In this document: positions 32,955 to 42,246 of the stretch, piece by piece
Layout: every line of letters begins with the position of its first letter
Numbering within the stretch: the first letter of the stretch is position 1
Assembly (NCBI RefSeq): GCF_000016385.1
Contig: NC_009376.1
Span: 1,550,001 to 1,614,000 of the forward strand
Direction: 5' to 3'
Length of the DNA: 64,000 nt
Origin: Pyrobaculum arsenaticum DSM 13514
Lineage (GTDB): Archaea; Thermoproteota; Thermoprotei; Thermoproteales; Thermoproteaceae
The notes under the pieces: model-generated
The model's input: the letters and a program-made list of their open reading frames with translations, nothing else
The model's database searches: none
Told to the model about the DNA's origin: nothing
Translations under genes and position numbers: made by a program

Positions 32955-35330
32955 ATGAAACCGATATATCGGTTAATATTAATAATAGCCTTTGCAATGA
33001 TAGCGAATGCCCAGGTAGCTACGCCTAGTATGCAGCAGTCTTCTTTTAACGTAGGCGTATCGTACTCCCCGCCGTATATATATCCCGGCTCTATTGTCCA
33101 ACTATATATAACAGTTATATCTATACAACCTGTGTCTAACTTATACATAGATATAAATTCCCCTTTTAAAGTATTAACAGGCTCTACAATTCAAATAAAA
33201 CAAATATCACCCGGCACGCCGGCAACGTTCACAGCAGTTATTCAGGTACCCCTCGACGCGCGGCCTGGATACTACACTATTAAGGTAGTAGCGTATACTC
33301 TTATGTACTCGGCAGAGTCAAGCATCGATATTGAAGTGCTGCCCTTTGACTTCTCTTCTCTTGTCGTGGCAAGGCCTATGGCTTATCTACCTGGCCAGCC
33401 TGTTCAGCTACCCGTTTTGCTATTTAACCCCACGGCTGACTACATAAGAGCCCGCGTGGCAATAAATGGGTCTGCCGTTTCACAATACCTAAACTCTTCG
33501 CTTTCGTGCGATACTCTTATACCTCCTAGGTCCAACTCTACGTGTTTTCTAAACTTTATAACACCTAGCGGGTTGAAGCCGGGGTTCTACAACGCTACCT
33601 TAACAGTTACTTTGAGTAGCATATCGGGGTACGCCGGTGCTGTAACTTTTAGAAAGACGGTACAACTGCCGATCATCAGCGGCGTTGACGTGAACGTGAT
33701 GGCGTCGCCCACGCAGCCTGTAGTTGTAGGCTCCCCCACATTGGTGACGTTGGCGATATCTCAGGGAAGTTCAGTGCCTTTGCAAAACGTCACTATTCGA
33801 GTCCTAAGAGGCGATGGTGTAGAGGTCTTAAACTCCAACCCAGTTACCGTACCTTTGCTCACGCAAATACAGCTACCCGTCCAGCTTGTAGTAAGTAAGT
33901 ACGGGAATGTGAAGATACCTGTGGAGATATGTCACTACTCGTCCTGCGGTATTAAATACGCCGAGTTGTATGTGCCAATCCCAGGGCTTTCCGTAAATGC
34001 TGTTTTTACCCCGTTTCAAGGATATCCAAGCTCGTTGGTGCAGTCTACGTTCATCATAGCGACGAACTACACGATATCCAATGTCGCCGTGGAAATCCGC
34101 GCCCCATTCAAAGTGTTGACAAGTCCCGCTGTTTCGTTGCCGTTTCTGTCTCCCCAGTCTCCCGCCACTATAAACGTGGTTTTTGAAATTCCTAAAGAGA
34201 CCAAGCCTGGGGTTTACCCCGTCAATGTGACAGTAGCCGGCGCCGTGTATAAGTTTTACTACGAAGTATTGAAACCTGAATTTAGCGTCGTGGCGACGTT
34301 TAACCCGCCGGTAGCGTATCCAGGTGCCGTTGTTTCCGGCAACCTGGTCGTGACTTCTCCTTTTAATGCAAAAGACCTAGATATATCCATATCGACTCCT
34401 CTATCTCTCATATCTCCGGCAGAGTACCGCTTACCCTATCTGCCGCAGGGACAGCCATACACGGCTTATATAGTCCTGCAAGTGCCTGAGGGAACGCCGC
34501 CTGGGAAGTACCCCCTTACGGTGACTGTAAATGGGGAGAACTACACGTTCTACGTCAACGTCGGCGCGCCAAGTGTGGTAATTCAAAACGTAGTAATTAC
34601 CCCTCCTAAAATACTTGAAGGCATTGCTACGGCGCAAGTGGCTGTACAAGTCCTAAATACGGGCCCCGTCGTTGCGCGGAATGTCACAATTACATTGTTA
34701 AACTCTACTATTGGGAAGCAGAGCTATACGTTGGATTACCTCCCGCCCGGATCGCCGATCACTTTGACGTACTATGTCGATATTTCAAAACTCCCACCTG
34801 GCCATTACGACGTTGTTGCGCAAGCTAGTTGGAGCGGCGGCGTTTACGTAGCTAGGGGGTCTCTAGATGTGGCTAAGAAAAACGCCCTTAAAGTGGACTA
34901 CAAGGTATACAACGTCGCGCCAGGCTCAACAGCGGTTTTAGTACTTAACATAACGAATCTAGGCCCCGACGATGTTAAGAATTTAAGAGTGTCGTTTACC
35001 CCCTCGCAAGTATTTGAACTACACGCCTCTAATATCGCAGACGTGGCGACTGCCGGCGTTAGAATGCTGGGAGACCTGGCGCCGGGAGCCTCTGTCAGTA
35101 CTGCGTTTTTACTAGATGTGTCCGATAAGGCGGTTCCCGGGATCTACGCTATAACGCTGGTGGCTACGTGGAACCAGACAGGCGTCTTTATGCCCAGCGT
35201 GCAGTATATAAACATCCCTATTGAAGTGAAAAGCGGCATCGACATGTTTGTCGTTATACCGCTTGTCTTGACCATATTGCTCATCGTAGTGGGGCTGGTT
35301 ACTGTAGCGCGTAGAAGGCGCCGTGGATAG
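32955..35330 (+). CDS. large cell-surface protein with repeated beta-sandwich domains and C-terminal anchor
   Basis: 791 residues. Signal peptide (LILIIAFAMIANAQ, cleaved near residue 19), then about six repeats of 90-130 residues with recurring phrases such as VSYSPPYIYPGSIVQLYITV, ATFNPPVAYPGAVVSGNLVV and a PGYY/PGVYPVNVTV end, and a C-terminal membrane helix (MFVVIPLVLTILLIVVGLVT) followed by RRRRRG. This matches the CARDB/COG1361 'S-layer-like' archaeal surface proteins. Many N-x-S/T sequons suit AglB. The last eight bases overlap the MFS gene, implying a functional link. Leaderless ATG, TTTTATAT 26 bases upstream. Confidence 0.8.
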   Translation: MKPIYRLILIIAFAMIANAQVATPSMQQSSFNVGVSYSPPYIYPGSIVQLYITVISIQPVSNLYIDINSPFKVLTGSTIQIKQISPGTPATFTAVIQVPLDARPGYYTIKVVAYTLMYSAESSIDIEVLPFDFSSLVVARPMAYLPGQPVQLPVLLFNPTADYIRARVAINGSAVSQYLNSSLSCDTLIPPRSNSTCFLNFITPSGLKPGFYNATLTVTLSSISGYAGAVTFRKTVQLPIISGVDVNVMASPTQPVVVGSPTLVTLAISQGSSVPLQNVTIRVLRGDGVEVLNSNPVTVPLLTQIQLPVQLVVSKYGNVKIPVEICHYSSCGIKYAELYVPIPGLSVNAVFTPFQGYPSSLVQSTFIIATNYTISNVAVEIRAPFKVLTSPAVSLPFLSPQSPATINVVFEIPKETKPGVYPVNVTVAGAVYKFYYEVLKPEFSVVATFNPPVAYPGAVVSGNLVVTSPFNAKDLDISISTPLSLISPAEYRLPYLPQGQPYTAYIVLQVPEGTPPGKYPLTVTVNGENYTFYVNVGAPSVVIQNVVITPPKILEGIATAQVAVQVLNTGPVVARNVTITLLNSTIGKQSYTLDYLPPGSPITLTYYVDISKLPPGHYDVVAQASWSGGVYVARGSLDVAKKNALKVDYKVYNVAPGSTAVLVLNITNLGPDDVKNLRVSFTPSQVFELHASNIADVATAGVRMLGDLAPGASVSTAFLLDVSDKAVPGIYAITLVATWNQTGVFMPSVQYINIPIEVKSGIDMFVVIPLVLTILLIVVGLVTVARRRRRG

Positions 35331-36738
35331 CTACGATATTAGATACGCCTGGAGAGCAACGCCACTTTTAGGCTCTGTCGCTCTTTTGGTAATGTACACA
35401 GAGGCCATGTTGATGCCGAGCCTCCCCAAGATACAGGCCGAGTTTAACGTCACTCCCGCAGACGCCTCTTGGATTTTGACAATATACCTAATTTCTGGCA
35501 CTATAAGCGCCGCTATTTTTGGAAACCTCGGCGACATATACGGGAAGAAGAAGGTGCTTTCTATCGTGATGGCAGCCTATGCGGTAGCGGTGACCTTTAC
35601 AGGCTATGCCCCGAATTTCGGATCTTTGCTACTCTCGCGTGCCATACAAGGCATGGGAATGGCGATGTTCCCACTGGCTTTTTCGCTTATCCGAGAAGAA
35701 TTCCCGCCACACATGGTGCCCACGGCCCAGGGAGTTGTAAGCGCGATGTTCGGTGTAGGTATTATAATAGCGTTGCCCGTCGGAGCCTATATAGCTCAGA
35801 ACTACGGGTGGAGAGCCACATACCACACAGCGACGCCAATAGCCGTCTTGCTCACCTACTTAATAGTCACCTACATAAGAGAGAGTCGGTACAGAACGCC
35901 CAGGAAAATCGACTTTGTAGGAGTCGCCCTCTTCTCCTCTATGGCGGCGTCATTTCTGCTCGCCATATCTAAAGGCCCAGATTGGGGGTGGTTTTCGCCA
36001 AGGATCACCTCGTTGTTTATACTTTCGGCTGTGTCTGCCGCCGTTTTTGTAATCCACGAACTGATCACAGACAGCCCCTTCATACCGAGAGATATCTTTA
36101 ACAGAAACGTAATAGCGGCGACGATCGCAATTCTAATAGTGGCATACGCGTTTCAGATGAATTCCCAAAATTTGTCGTACCTATTCCAGATGCCGCCGCC
36201 TTACGGCTATGGGCTAACAATTCTGCAGACCGGTCTCTACATGTTGCCTCCAGCTATGGTTCAGATAATTGTCGCCCCGCTTTCTGGTAGATTAATGTGG
36301 AGGCTTGGGGCAAAGAGAATTGCTTCACTCGGCGTTGTTTTCGCCGTGGTTGGCTACCAGCTAGCCGCCGCACACCTCTACAGCGGCGTATGGACGCTAA
36401 TCTCATACATGACTCTGGGCTTTGTAGGATTGACCTTGTTAAACGTCTCACTTATAAATCTCCTCACGTTCTCTGTGCCTAGAGAGAGACTGGGCGCCGC
36501 CACCGGCCTCAACACTGTTTTTCGCAATTTTGGCTCAGCTATCGCTCCCACCGTTGCAGGTACAGTATTGACAAACTTTAATACCTATATCTACTACAAT
36601 ACACCAGTGGGATTGGTCTACTTCTCTGTGCCTTCAAAAGAGGCGTATATAATAAACATCGACATTGCCACCATTATGTTTATCATATCGCTTGTACCAA
36701 TATTAATATCAAAAGAAATTCTAAGACTGAACAAGTAG
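35323..36738 (+). CDS. MFS transporter, DHA2/EmrB-like (14 helices)
   Basis: 471 residues with about 14 hydrophobic helices, the size of the EmrB/QacA drug:proton antiporter family. The loop 2-3 motif GNLGDIYGKKKV (MFS motif A) and LLSRAIQGMGMAMFPLAFSL (motif near helix 4) are clear. Expected to export small hydrophobic or cationic compounds. Its GTG start lies inside the 3' end of the surface protein gene, so the two are translated together. Confidence 0.88.
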   Translation: MDSYDIRYAWRATPLLGSVALLVMYTEAMLMPSLPKIQAEFNVTPADASWILTIYLISGTISAAIFGNLGDIYGKKKVLSIVMAAYAVAVTFTGYAPNFGSLLLSRAIQGMGMAMFPLAFSLIREEFPPHMVPTAQGVVSAMFGVGIIIALPVGAYIAQNYGWRATYHTATPIAVLLTYLIVTYIRESRYRTPRKIDFVGVALFSSMAASFLLAISKGPDWGWFSPRITSLFILSAVSAAVFVIHELITDSPFIPRDIFNRNVIAATIAILIVAYAFQMNSQNLSYLFQMPPPYGYGLTILQTGLYMLPPAMVQIIVAPLSGRLMWRLGAKRIASLGVVFAVVGYQLAAAHLYSGVWTLISYMTLGFVGLTLLNVSLINLLTFSVPRERLGAATGLNTVFRNFGSAIAPTVAGTVLTNFNTYIYYNTPVGLVYFSVPSKEAYIINIDIATIMFIISLVPILISKEILRLNK

Positions 36739-36745
36739 CCTTCCT

Positions 36746-37840
36746 ATGAATATAAGGCTTATAATAATGTTGGGGCTCGTCTCACTTTTTGCCGATTGGT
36801 TATACGAAAGCATGCGCGCCGTGGCTCCGCAATATCTATACATGCTGGGCGCAACAGCGGTGTTTGTGGGCTTCGTTTTCGGGCTAGGCGACGCTTTGGG
36901 CTACGCCGCGCGTGTAGTGACGGGTCCTCTGGCCGACAGGAGAGGCGGCTACTGGCTGGAGACTTTTCTCGGCTATGGCCTACAGATAGCCGCCGTCGGC
37001 GGCTTGATATTCGCAAAGGATCTATGGCAAGCCGCCGGGCTGATTTTCTTGGAGAGGTTTGCCAAAGCTTTGAGGACACCCGCGCGTGATGTGCTCATAT
37101 CGGCCGCGGGAGGCGGCAAGGCGAAGGGCAGGGCCTTCGGCATCCACGCGGCTCTGGATCAGATAGGGGCTATTATCGGCGCCGCTATGGCTACGGCGAT
37201 GTTGTATATGTACTACACGCCAAGGGACGTCTTTGCAACGGCTTTGCTTCCCGGTGCCGTCGCACTGGCTCTACTCTACGCGGCGTATAGGCTAAGCGGT
37301 GTGAGGCCGTCCGGCAGAGGCCGTGTCGGCGGGGGATGGAGGGCGGCTACGGCCTTTGCGGCTACGCAGTTTTTCCTCGGCCTCTCCCTAACACACATCT
37401 CGCTGTTTCAGTACAGGCTAGCCGAGGTTCCTTGGCTCGCCTCGTTGCTGTTCCTAATAGCTATGATCGCCGAGGTGCCTGCCTCATTGCTGTTGGGTTT
37501 TCTCCACGACAAATCGTCTAAGGCGCTTCTCATAGGGCCCGTATTCACCGTGTTGCTCGCGCTGTCGTTCATGGCGGGTGGGCATTACTTGTTCTTGGGC
37601 GCAGCGCTGTACGCAGTAGCTACTTCCTATGCCGATGTGGTGGCGAAGGCCTACGCGGCGAAGCTAGGCGCTGCTGCCTCGTTAGGTCTCGTCAACGCGA
37701 TGTGGGGACTAGGGCTGTTAGCTGGCGGGGTAGTCTACGGCTTTTTAACAGACATGGGGATTTACTGGGCAATCGGGGCACTAGCCTCCGCCGCCTCGTT
37801 GGCCTCTTTCTACATGCTATGGAGATTGACCACGTACTAG
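36746..37840 (+). CDS. MFS transporter (12 helices, shorter family)
   Basis: 364 residues, about 11-12 hydrophobic helices. FADWLYESMRAVAPQYLYML at the N terminus and the motif A-like GPLADRRGGYWLET, with RFAKALRTPARDVLISAAG after helix 4, point to the archaeal/bacterial MFS group typified by 'FADxxYE' proteins. Substrate unknown. It lies seven bases after the first MFS gene and overlaps the methyltransferase by 22 bases. Confidence 0.85.
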   Translation: MNIRLIIMLGLVSLFADWLYESMRAVAPQYLYMLGATAVFVGFVFGLGDALGYAARVVTGPLADRRGGYWLETFLGYGLQIAAVGGLIFAKDLWQAAGLIFLERFAKALRTPARDVLISAAGGGKAKGRAFGIHAALDQIGAIIGAAMATAMLYMYYTPRDVFATALLPGAVALALLYAAYRLSGVRPSGRGRVGGGWRAATAFAATQFFLGLSLTHISLFQYRLAEVPWLASLLFLIAMIAEVPASLLLGFLHDKSSKALLIGPVFTVLLALSFMAGGHYLFLGAALYAVATSYADVVAKAYAAKLGAAASLGLVNAMWGLGLLAGGVVYGFLTDMGIYWAIGALASAASLASFYMLWRLTTY

Positions 37841-38256
37841 AGCTCTACAGACAACTAGCTCCTGTTTACGAGGAGGTGTATGGGGCGGAGCAGAGGGCCA
37901 AGTACCTGCGGGCGGCCGCCCTAGCAGGAGAGAAGGTAGTCGATGCGGGATGCGGCACCGGCATAGTCTTCGAGGTATTGAGTAGCTACGTGGTCTGTTT
38001 GGACATATCTACAGAGATGCTTGGCCTGGCAAGGGATAAGAGGGGCATTTGGGGAGAGCTCCTCATCGCCGACTACAGGATGCCGCCTTTTAGAGACGGC
38101 GCCTTTAGCTCAGCTCTCTTCATCTCGTCAGCGGATCCCAGACAGTTTGACGAACTTGCCTCGCTATGGTCAGGGATAGCTGGTGTCCTGCTTTTCGAGT
38201 TTAAAGATCATTGGCGCGTTGTGGATCAACGCAATTATGAAAAGTCAAATTTCTAG
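37819..38256 (+). CDS. class I SAM-dependent methyltransferase
   Basis: 145 residues from the ATG at 37819; the open frame extends upstream into the MFS gene but the sequence there is a shadow. SAM-binding motif I is VVDAGCGTGIVFEV, motif II-like VVCLDISTEMLGLA, and ADYRMPPFRDGAFSSALFI the motif IV/V area. Short for the fold and lacking a clear substrate domain. It ends the surface protein-MFS-MFS unit. The start overlaps the MFS gene by 22 bases. Confidence 0.8.
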   Translation: MEIDHVLELYRQLAPVYEEVYGAEQRAKYLRAAALAGEKVVDAGCGTGIVFEVLSSYVVCLDISTEMLGLARDKRGIWGELLIADYRMPPFRDGAFSSALFISSADPRQFDELASLWSGIAGVLLFEFKDHWRVVDQRNYEKSNF

Positions 38257-38312
38257 AGGTGTATAGTGATGTTGAACAAAACAAATATATTTACGCCCCC
38301 AAAGTACGGCGT

Positions 38313-39155
38313 ATGGCTTATCAGGAGCAGTACAGCTATGACTACCAGACCTACCCAGTATATGATAACAGGGTGCCAACAGGTATCTGGTATATTGACC
38401 AGCTACTACAGGGTGGCTTCCGTAAGGGGGAAATCTACCTCGTGGCAGGGGAGGCGGGTCAGGGAAAGACCATATTCAGCCTTCAGTTTCTGAAGACTGG
38501 GGCAGAGCTGTACGACGAGCCTGGGCTCTATATCACAATTGACGAGCCTTCTGAGGACGTTAAGAGGGGCGTAAGGGAGTCGCTGGGCTGGGACCTCGAG
38601 GCTTTGGAGACCCAGAACAAGCTGGTATTCCTAGATCTCAGGACGCACTTCCGCACCTATGCGAAGGAGGAAAAAGTCACTGCCGATCCGAGAGAGATAG
38701 CGAAGATTATCCTAGAGTACGTGAAGAAGTTCGGTATAAAGAGGCTGGTGATAGACCCCATCGCACCGCTTATAATAACGTCGCATACCGACATTCTCTG
38801 GGTGAGGGAGTACATGAGAGAGCTGGTGTTCCAGCTCAGGAAGATAAAGGACATAACGACGCTGATGACGTCTGAAATACCGACCGGCGAAAACAAAATC
38901 AGCAGATTCGGCGTTGAGGAATACCTAGCCAGCGGAGTGATAAAACTAGAACTAATGGAGTACAGAGGCTTCGTCTTTAGGGTGATGTTTATAAGAAAGA
39001 TGAGATGGACTGCGGTGAGGCCCCAGAAGCTGGTGTTTGAGATATACCCCCAGTACGGCATCTACATCCTAGATCGGTTGGAGAATTTCATGAAGCAGAT
39101 AGACATCTGGTACGCCAACCTCAGCCAACAAGCCCAAGCCCCTCCAGCTACTTAA
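38313..39155 (+). CDS. KaiC-like RecA-superfamily ATPase (single domain)
   Basis: 280 residues from the ATG at 38313, 25 bases from AAATATATTTA. A Tyr/Gln-rich N terminus is followed by Walker A GEAGQGKT (46-53), a TIDEPSED acidic pair after the second strand and Walker B RLVIDPIAPL. Archaeal KaiC homologues act in signalling, gas vesicle or motility control, and often pair with other ATPases; the role here is unknown. It is followed by SRP54 with its own A/T element. Confidence 0.85.
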   Translation: MAYQEQYSYDYQTYPVYDNRVPTGIWYIDQLLQGGFRKGEIYLVAGEAGQGKTIFSLQFLKTGAELYDEPGLYITIDEPSEDVKRGVRESLGWDLEALETQNKLVFLDLRTHFRTYAKEEKVTADPREIAKIILEYVKKFGIKRLVIDPIAPLIITSHTDILWVREYMRELVFQLRKIKDITTLMTSEIPTGENKISRFGVEEYLASGVIKLELMEYRGFVFRVMFIRKMRWTAVRPQKLVFEIYPQYGIYILDRLENFMKQIDIWYANLSQQAQAPPAT

Positions 39156-39190
39156 GAGAAATTATTAATACCTCGGCGCAGAGGCCCTAA

Positions 39191-40492
39191 GTGAAGGCAC
39201 TTACTGAGCTGTTCAGCAAGCTAGTAGAGAAGATCAGAGACGTCGAGTACATAGACGAGGCAACCTTACAAGAAATAGCGCGGGAAATACAAAGGACATT
39301 ACTAAAGGCAGACGTCCCGCTCGATCTTGTTAAGACCTTTACCGATAACGCGGTAAAGAGGATAAGGGAGGAGAAGCCGCCGGCCGGCATACCGCCGAGA
39401 GAATACCTAATCTACGTGCTCTACGAGGAGTTGGTAAAGCTAATGGGCGGCGAGCAACCGGCCGAGTTCAAGCCGACAAAGAAGCCCTACATCGTATTGT
39501 TACTTGGCGTAGAGGGTAGCGGTAAGACCACCACTTCGGCGAAGCTGGCGAGATACCTAATGAAGAGGGGCTACAAGGTCGGCATGGTGGAGACCGACAC
39601 CATTAGACCAGCGGCGTTTGATCAGCTTAGGCAACTAGCTGAAAAGATAGGAGCCCCCTTCTACGGCGAAAGGGATGGAAAAGACGCCGTAGAGATAGCT
39701 AGGCGCGGAGTCGCCAACTTAAAGGGGGTTGACGTATTGATAATAGACACAGCAGGCAGGCACAGAAATGAAGAGGCGCTACTCCAAGAAGTCAAGGCTA
39801 TATACGACGCGGTGAACCCCGACGAGGTGGTGCTCGTGGTAGACGCCACTGTGGGTAAGCTCGCTGCGGCACAGGCAGAGGCCTTTATGAAATATCTCCC
39901 AATACACACAGTTATCATTACTAAAATGGACAGCACAGCCCGCGGAGGCGGAGCACTGGCGGCTGTAGCCAAGACTGGTGCCCGGGTAAAATTCATAGGG
40001 GTGGGGGAGGACGTAGAGGAGCTGGAGCCCTTTAACCCCCGGAAGTTCGTAGCCAGGTTGCTAGGCATGGGCGACCTAGACGCGTTGTTGGAAAAAATCA
40101 AGGCGGTGTTCGAAGAGGAAGAGGTGCTAGAAGAAATCGAGAGCGGGAGGCTAGACCTTCTCACCTTCAAGAAGCAGATCGACAGCTTGATGAAGTTGGG
40201 GCCCCTCAGTAAGGTTTTTCAGCTACTGCCTGGAGGATTAGCAGCTAAGATATCCGAAGAGCAGATAGAGCTGTCGCAGAAAAATCTGAAAAAGTGGCGT
40301 GCTATACTGAGCTCAATGACTATGGAAGAGTTGAAAAACCCTGATATTTTAAACGCGTCAAGGATCCGCCGCATAGCGCTGGGAGCCGGCGTTACGCCGA
40401 AAGACGTAAAGGAGATGCTGACTGTTTACGAAAACTTGAAGAAAATGTCTAAGACGTTGAAGCGCCAGATGAGGCTTAGGATGGCCAGGTGA
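39191..40492 (+). CDS. srp54: signal recognition particle protein SRP54
   Basis: 433 residues. N domain (about 1-90), GTPase G domain with GVEGSGKTTTS (106-116), DTAGRHR (G3) and TKMD (G4), and a methionine-rich M domain from about 300 (SIMKLG-like, ending KRQMRLRMAR). With SRP19 and SRP RNA it delivers secretory proteins to the membrane. Overlaps the TrmY-like gene by four bases. Confidence 0.96.
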   Translation: MKALTELFSKLVEKIRDVEYIDEATLQEIAREIQRTLLKADVPLDLVKTFTDNAVKRIREEKPPAGIPPREYLIYVLYEELVKLMGGEQPAEFKPTKKPYIVLLLGVEGSGKTTTSAKLARYLMKRGYKVGMVETDTIRPAAFDQLRQLAEKIGAPFYGERDGKDAVEIARRGVANLKGVDVLIIDTAGRHRNEEALLQEVKAIYDAVNPDEVVLVVDATVGKLAAAQAEAFMKYLPIHTVIITKMDSTARGGGALAAVAKTGARVKFIGVGEDVEELEPFNPRKFVARLLGMGDLDALLEKIKAVFEEEEVLEEIESGRLDLLTFKKQIDSLMKLGPLSKVFQLLPGGLAAKISEEQIELSQKNLKKWRAILSSMTMEELKNPDILNASRIRRIALGAGVTPKDVKEMLTVYENLKKMSKTLKRQMRLRMAR

Positions 40493-40962
40493 GGCGTTTC
40501 TTAATAGCGACGTCGTTGTCGAGATTCCAAGCAGAACCTCACGTCCACGCTAAAATCTTGGTCGGAGCCTTGCTCATATCAAACGGAGTAAGACAGGATG
40601 TGGAGGTGATCTATTACCTCACCGATGTTAAAAAGACGGTAAAGATTATCGGCGGAAGAGTAAAGAGGCTTTTCCCAGACGAGCAATCTGCAATAGGCTT
40701 TCTAAAAAAAGCCCTAGTAGCCGGGGGGCAGACTGGGGTGGTAACGAGGAAAGGGACGCCGGAAAGGGAAGGGATAGTAATGGGACCGGTAAGTGGACCG
40801 CCCTGCCTCCCCAAACCGCCCTATACTTACGTGTTAGAACTAGAAAAAGTGGGGTTTGAAATTGACTGCGGCATGGGCCTGGCGGCGTTGCCACCTCATC
40901 ATCAAGTAGTAGTTGTTAACGTCACGACTGATAGATTGCTGAGCGGTAGAAGGACTTTTTAA
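40489..40962 (+). CDS. trmY: tRNA (pseudouridine(54)-N(1))-methyltransferase TrmY-like
   Basis: 157 residues of the SPOUT superfamily, COG1901 type. The conserved stretch is LISNGVRQDVEVIYYL and later FPDEQSAIGFLKKAL; the C terminus should hold the knotted SAM site (EIDCGMGLAALPPHHQVVVV). TrmY methylates N1 of pseudouridine 54 in archaeal tRNAs. Its neighbour is Pus10, which makes that pseudouridine. Translationally coupled to SRP54. The C-terminal Cys common in TrmY is not obvious, so specificity is less certain than the family. Confidence 0.8.
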   Translation: MRRFLIATSLSRFQAEPHVHAKILVGALLISNGVRQDVEVIYYLTDVKKTVKIIGGRVKRLFPDEQSAIGFLKKALVAGGQTGVVTRKGTPEREGIVMGPVSGPPCLPKPPYTYVLELEKVGFEIDCGMGLAALPPHHQVVVVNVTTDRLLSGRRTF

Positions 40963-40983
40963 AAGGGGGGTTAACGAGGCGCC

Positions 40984-42219
40984 GTGGAGTTAATATCCAA
41001 GGCCCTAGAGGCGGTGAGGAGATATCCCCTGTGCGACTCTTGTCTAGGTAGGCTTTTTGCCCTAATGGGATACGGCATTGAAAACCGGGAGCGTGGCCAA
41101 GCCATCAAGACCATCCTGCACATGGCCGCAGTCTCAGACTATAGAAAGGGGAAAGATGTTACGGCAGACCTCATCGCATTGGCCAAATGCCACCTCCCTA
41201 CGAGAAGGTTTCTGGCAGGCGTTGGGATAAGAGTAGACGAGGAAAGGTGCTATATCTGCGGCGATCTGATGGAGGGGGTTGAAAAATACGCAGAGATGGC
41301 TGTTGAGCAACTACGCGGCTTAGACTTTGTAAGCTTCGCTGTGGGTTCTACGCTTCCAGAAGAGTTGCTTGAGAAGGAGGCTGAGGTGGTAAAGAGTCTT
41401 CTTGTCACTACCGGTGAGTCGGTAAAGCATGAAGTAAACCGACGCATCGGTAAGGAGCTTCTGAGACGCCTTTCTGACAAGAGAGTAGACAAGCTAAGAC
41501 CTAACGTGGTGGTGAATGTAGACTTGGTAAGCGGCCAAGTAAAGGTGGTAAGAAACCCCATTCTTATTGGAGGCCGTTATCTCAAGCTTGGGCGGAAAAT
41601 TGCCCAGGCAAAAAGATTTGGTAATGTGCGAACGACGTTGCTAGAAAAATTGGCCTATCTACGTGATACGTTCGGCGGAGAGGACCACGTAATACATGTA
41701 TCGGGTAGAGAAGATAGCGATGCGCGTATGCTTGGTAGCGGCCGTCCACTAGTTGTCGAAGTAAAGCAGCCGCTTAGATACACCGCCCAGGTAGCCCCGT
41801 TTAGAGATAAAGACGTAATTTTTCTTCCTGTGGGGTTTACCGACAGAAATGAGGTAAGAAGGCTAAAGGAGAAGGCCAAGACCGATATTAAGCTTTACCG
41901 GGTGCTTGTACTTTCAGAATCTCCGCTTAAACAGGATGACCTAAGTAAGCTGTCTGCTCTTTCAGGCGCCACTGTTACACAATATACCCCGAGGCGGATA
42001 AAAAGACTTCATCCGAGAAAAAAGAGGGTAAGGATGGTCTACGACGTGGCGTGGCGCCTCGTGTCGCCGCACGTCTTTGAGCTCTATATAAGGTGCCAAG
42101 GTGGGCTATACGTAAAGGAATTTGTACACGGCGACGGCGGCAGGACCGCCCCAAACGTCGCAGAGCTTTTAAATACTAGGTTAGAAGTCCTAGAACTAGA
42201 CGTCTTGTACATCGAATAG
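40984..42219 (+). CDS. pus10: tRNA pseudouridine synthase Pus10
   Basis: 411 residues. N-terminal zinc-binding/THUMP part with CDSCLGR and CYICGD cysteines, then the catalytic domain with HVSGREDSDARMLGSGRP, in which the catalytic Asp lies. Pus10 forms pseudouridine at positions 54 and 55 of archaeal tRNA. Start GTG at 40984, A/T element about 24 bases upstream at 40955-40965. With TrmY directly upstream the two successive steps to 1-methylpseudouridine 54 lie side by side. Confidence 0.93.
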   Translation: MELISKALEAVRRYPLCDSCLGRLFALMGYGIENRERGQAIKTILHMAAVSDYRKGKDVTADLIALAKCHLPTRRFLAGVGIRVDEERCYICGDLMEGVEKYAEMAVEQLRGLDFVSFAVGSTLPEELLEKEAEVVKSLLVTTGESVKHEVNRRIGKELLRRLSDKRVDKLRPNVVVNVDLVSGQVKVVRNPILIGGRYLKLGRKIAQAKRFGNVRTTLLEKLAYLRDTFGGEDHVIHVSGREDSDARMLGSGRPLVVEVKQPLRYTAQVAPFRDKDVIFLPVGFTDRNEVRRLKEKAKTDIKLYRVLVLSESPLKQDDLSKLSALSGATVTQYTPRRIKRLHPRKKRVRMVYDVAWRLVSPHVFELYIRCQGGLYVKEFVHGDGGRTAPNVAELLNTRLEVLELDVLYIE

Positions 42220-42246
42220 TTTTTAAACACATGGTTAATTGGAAAA

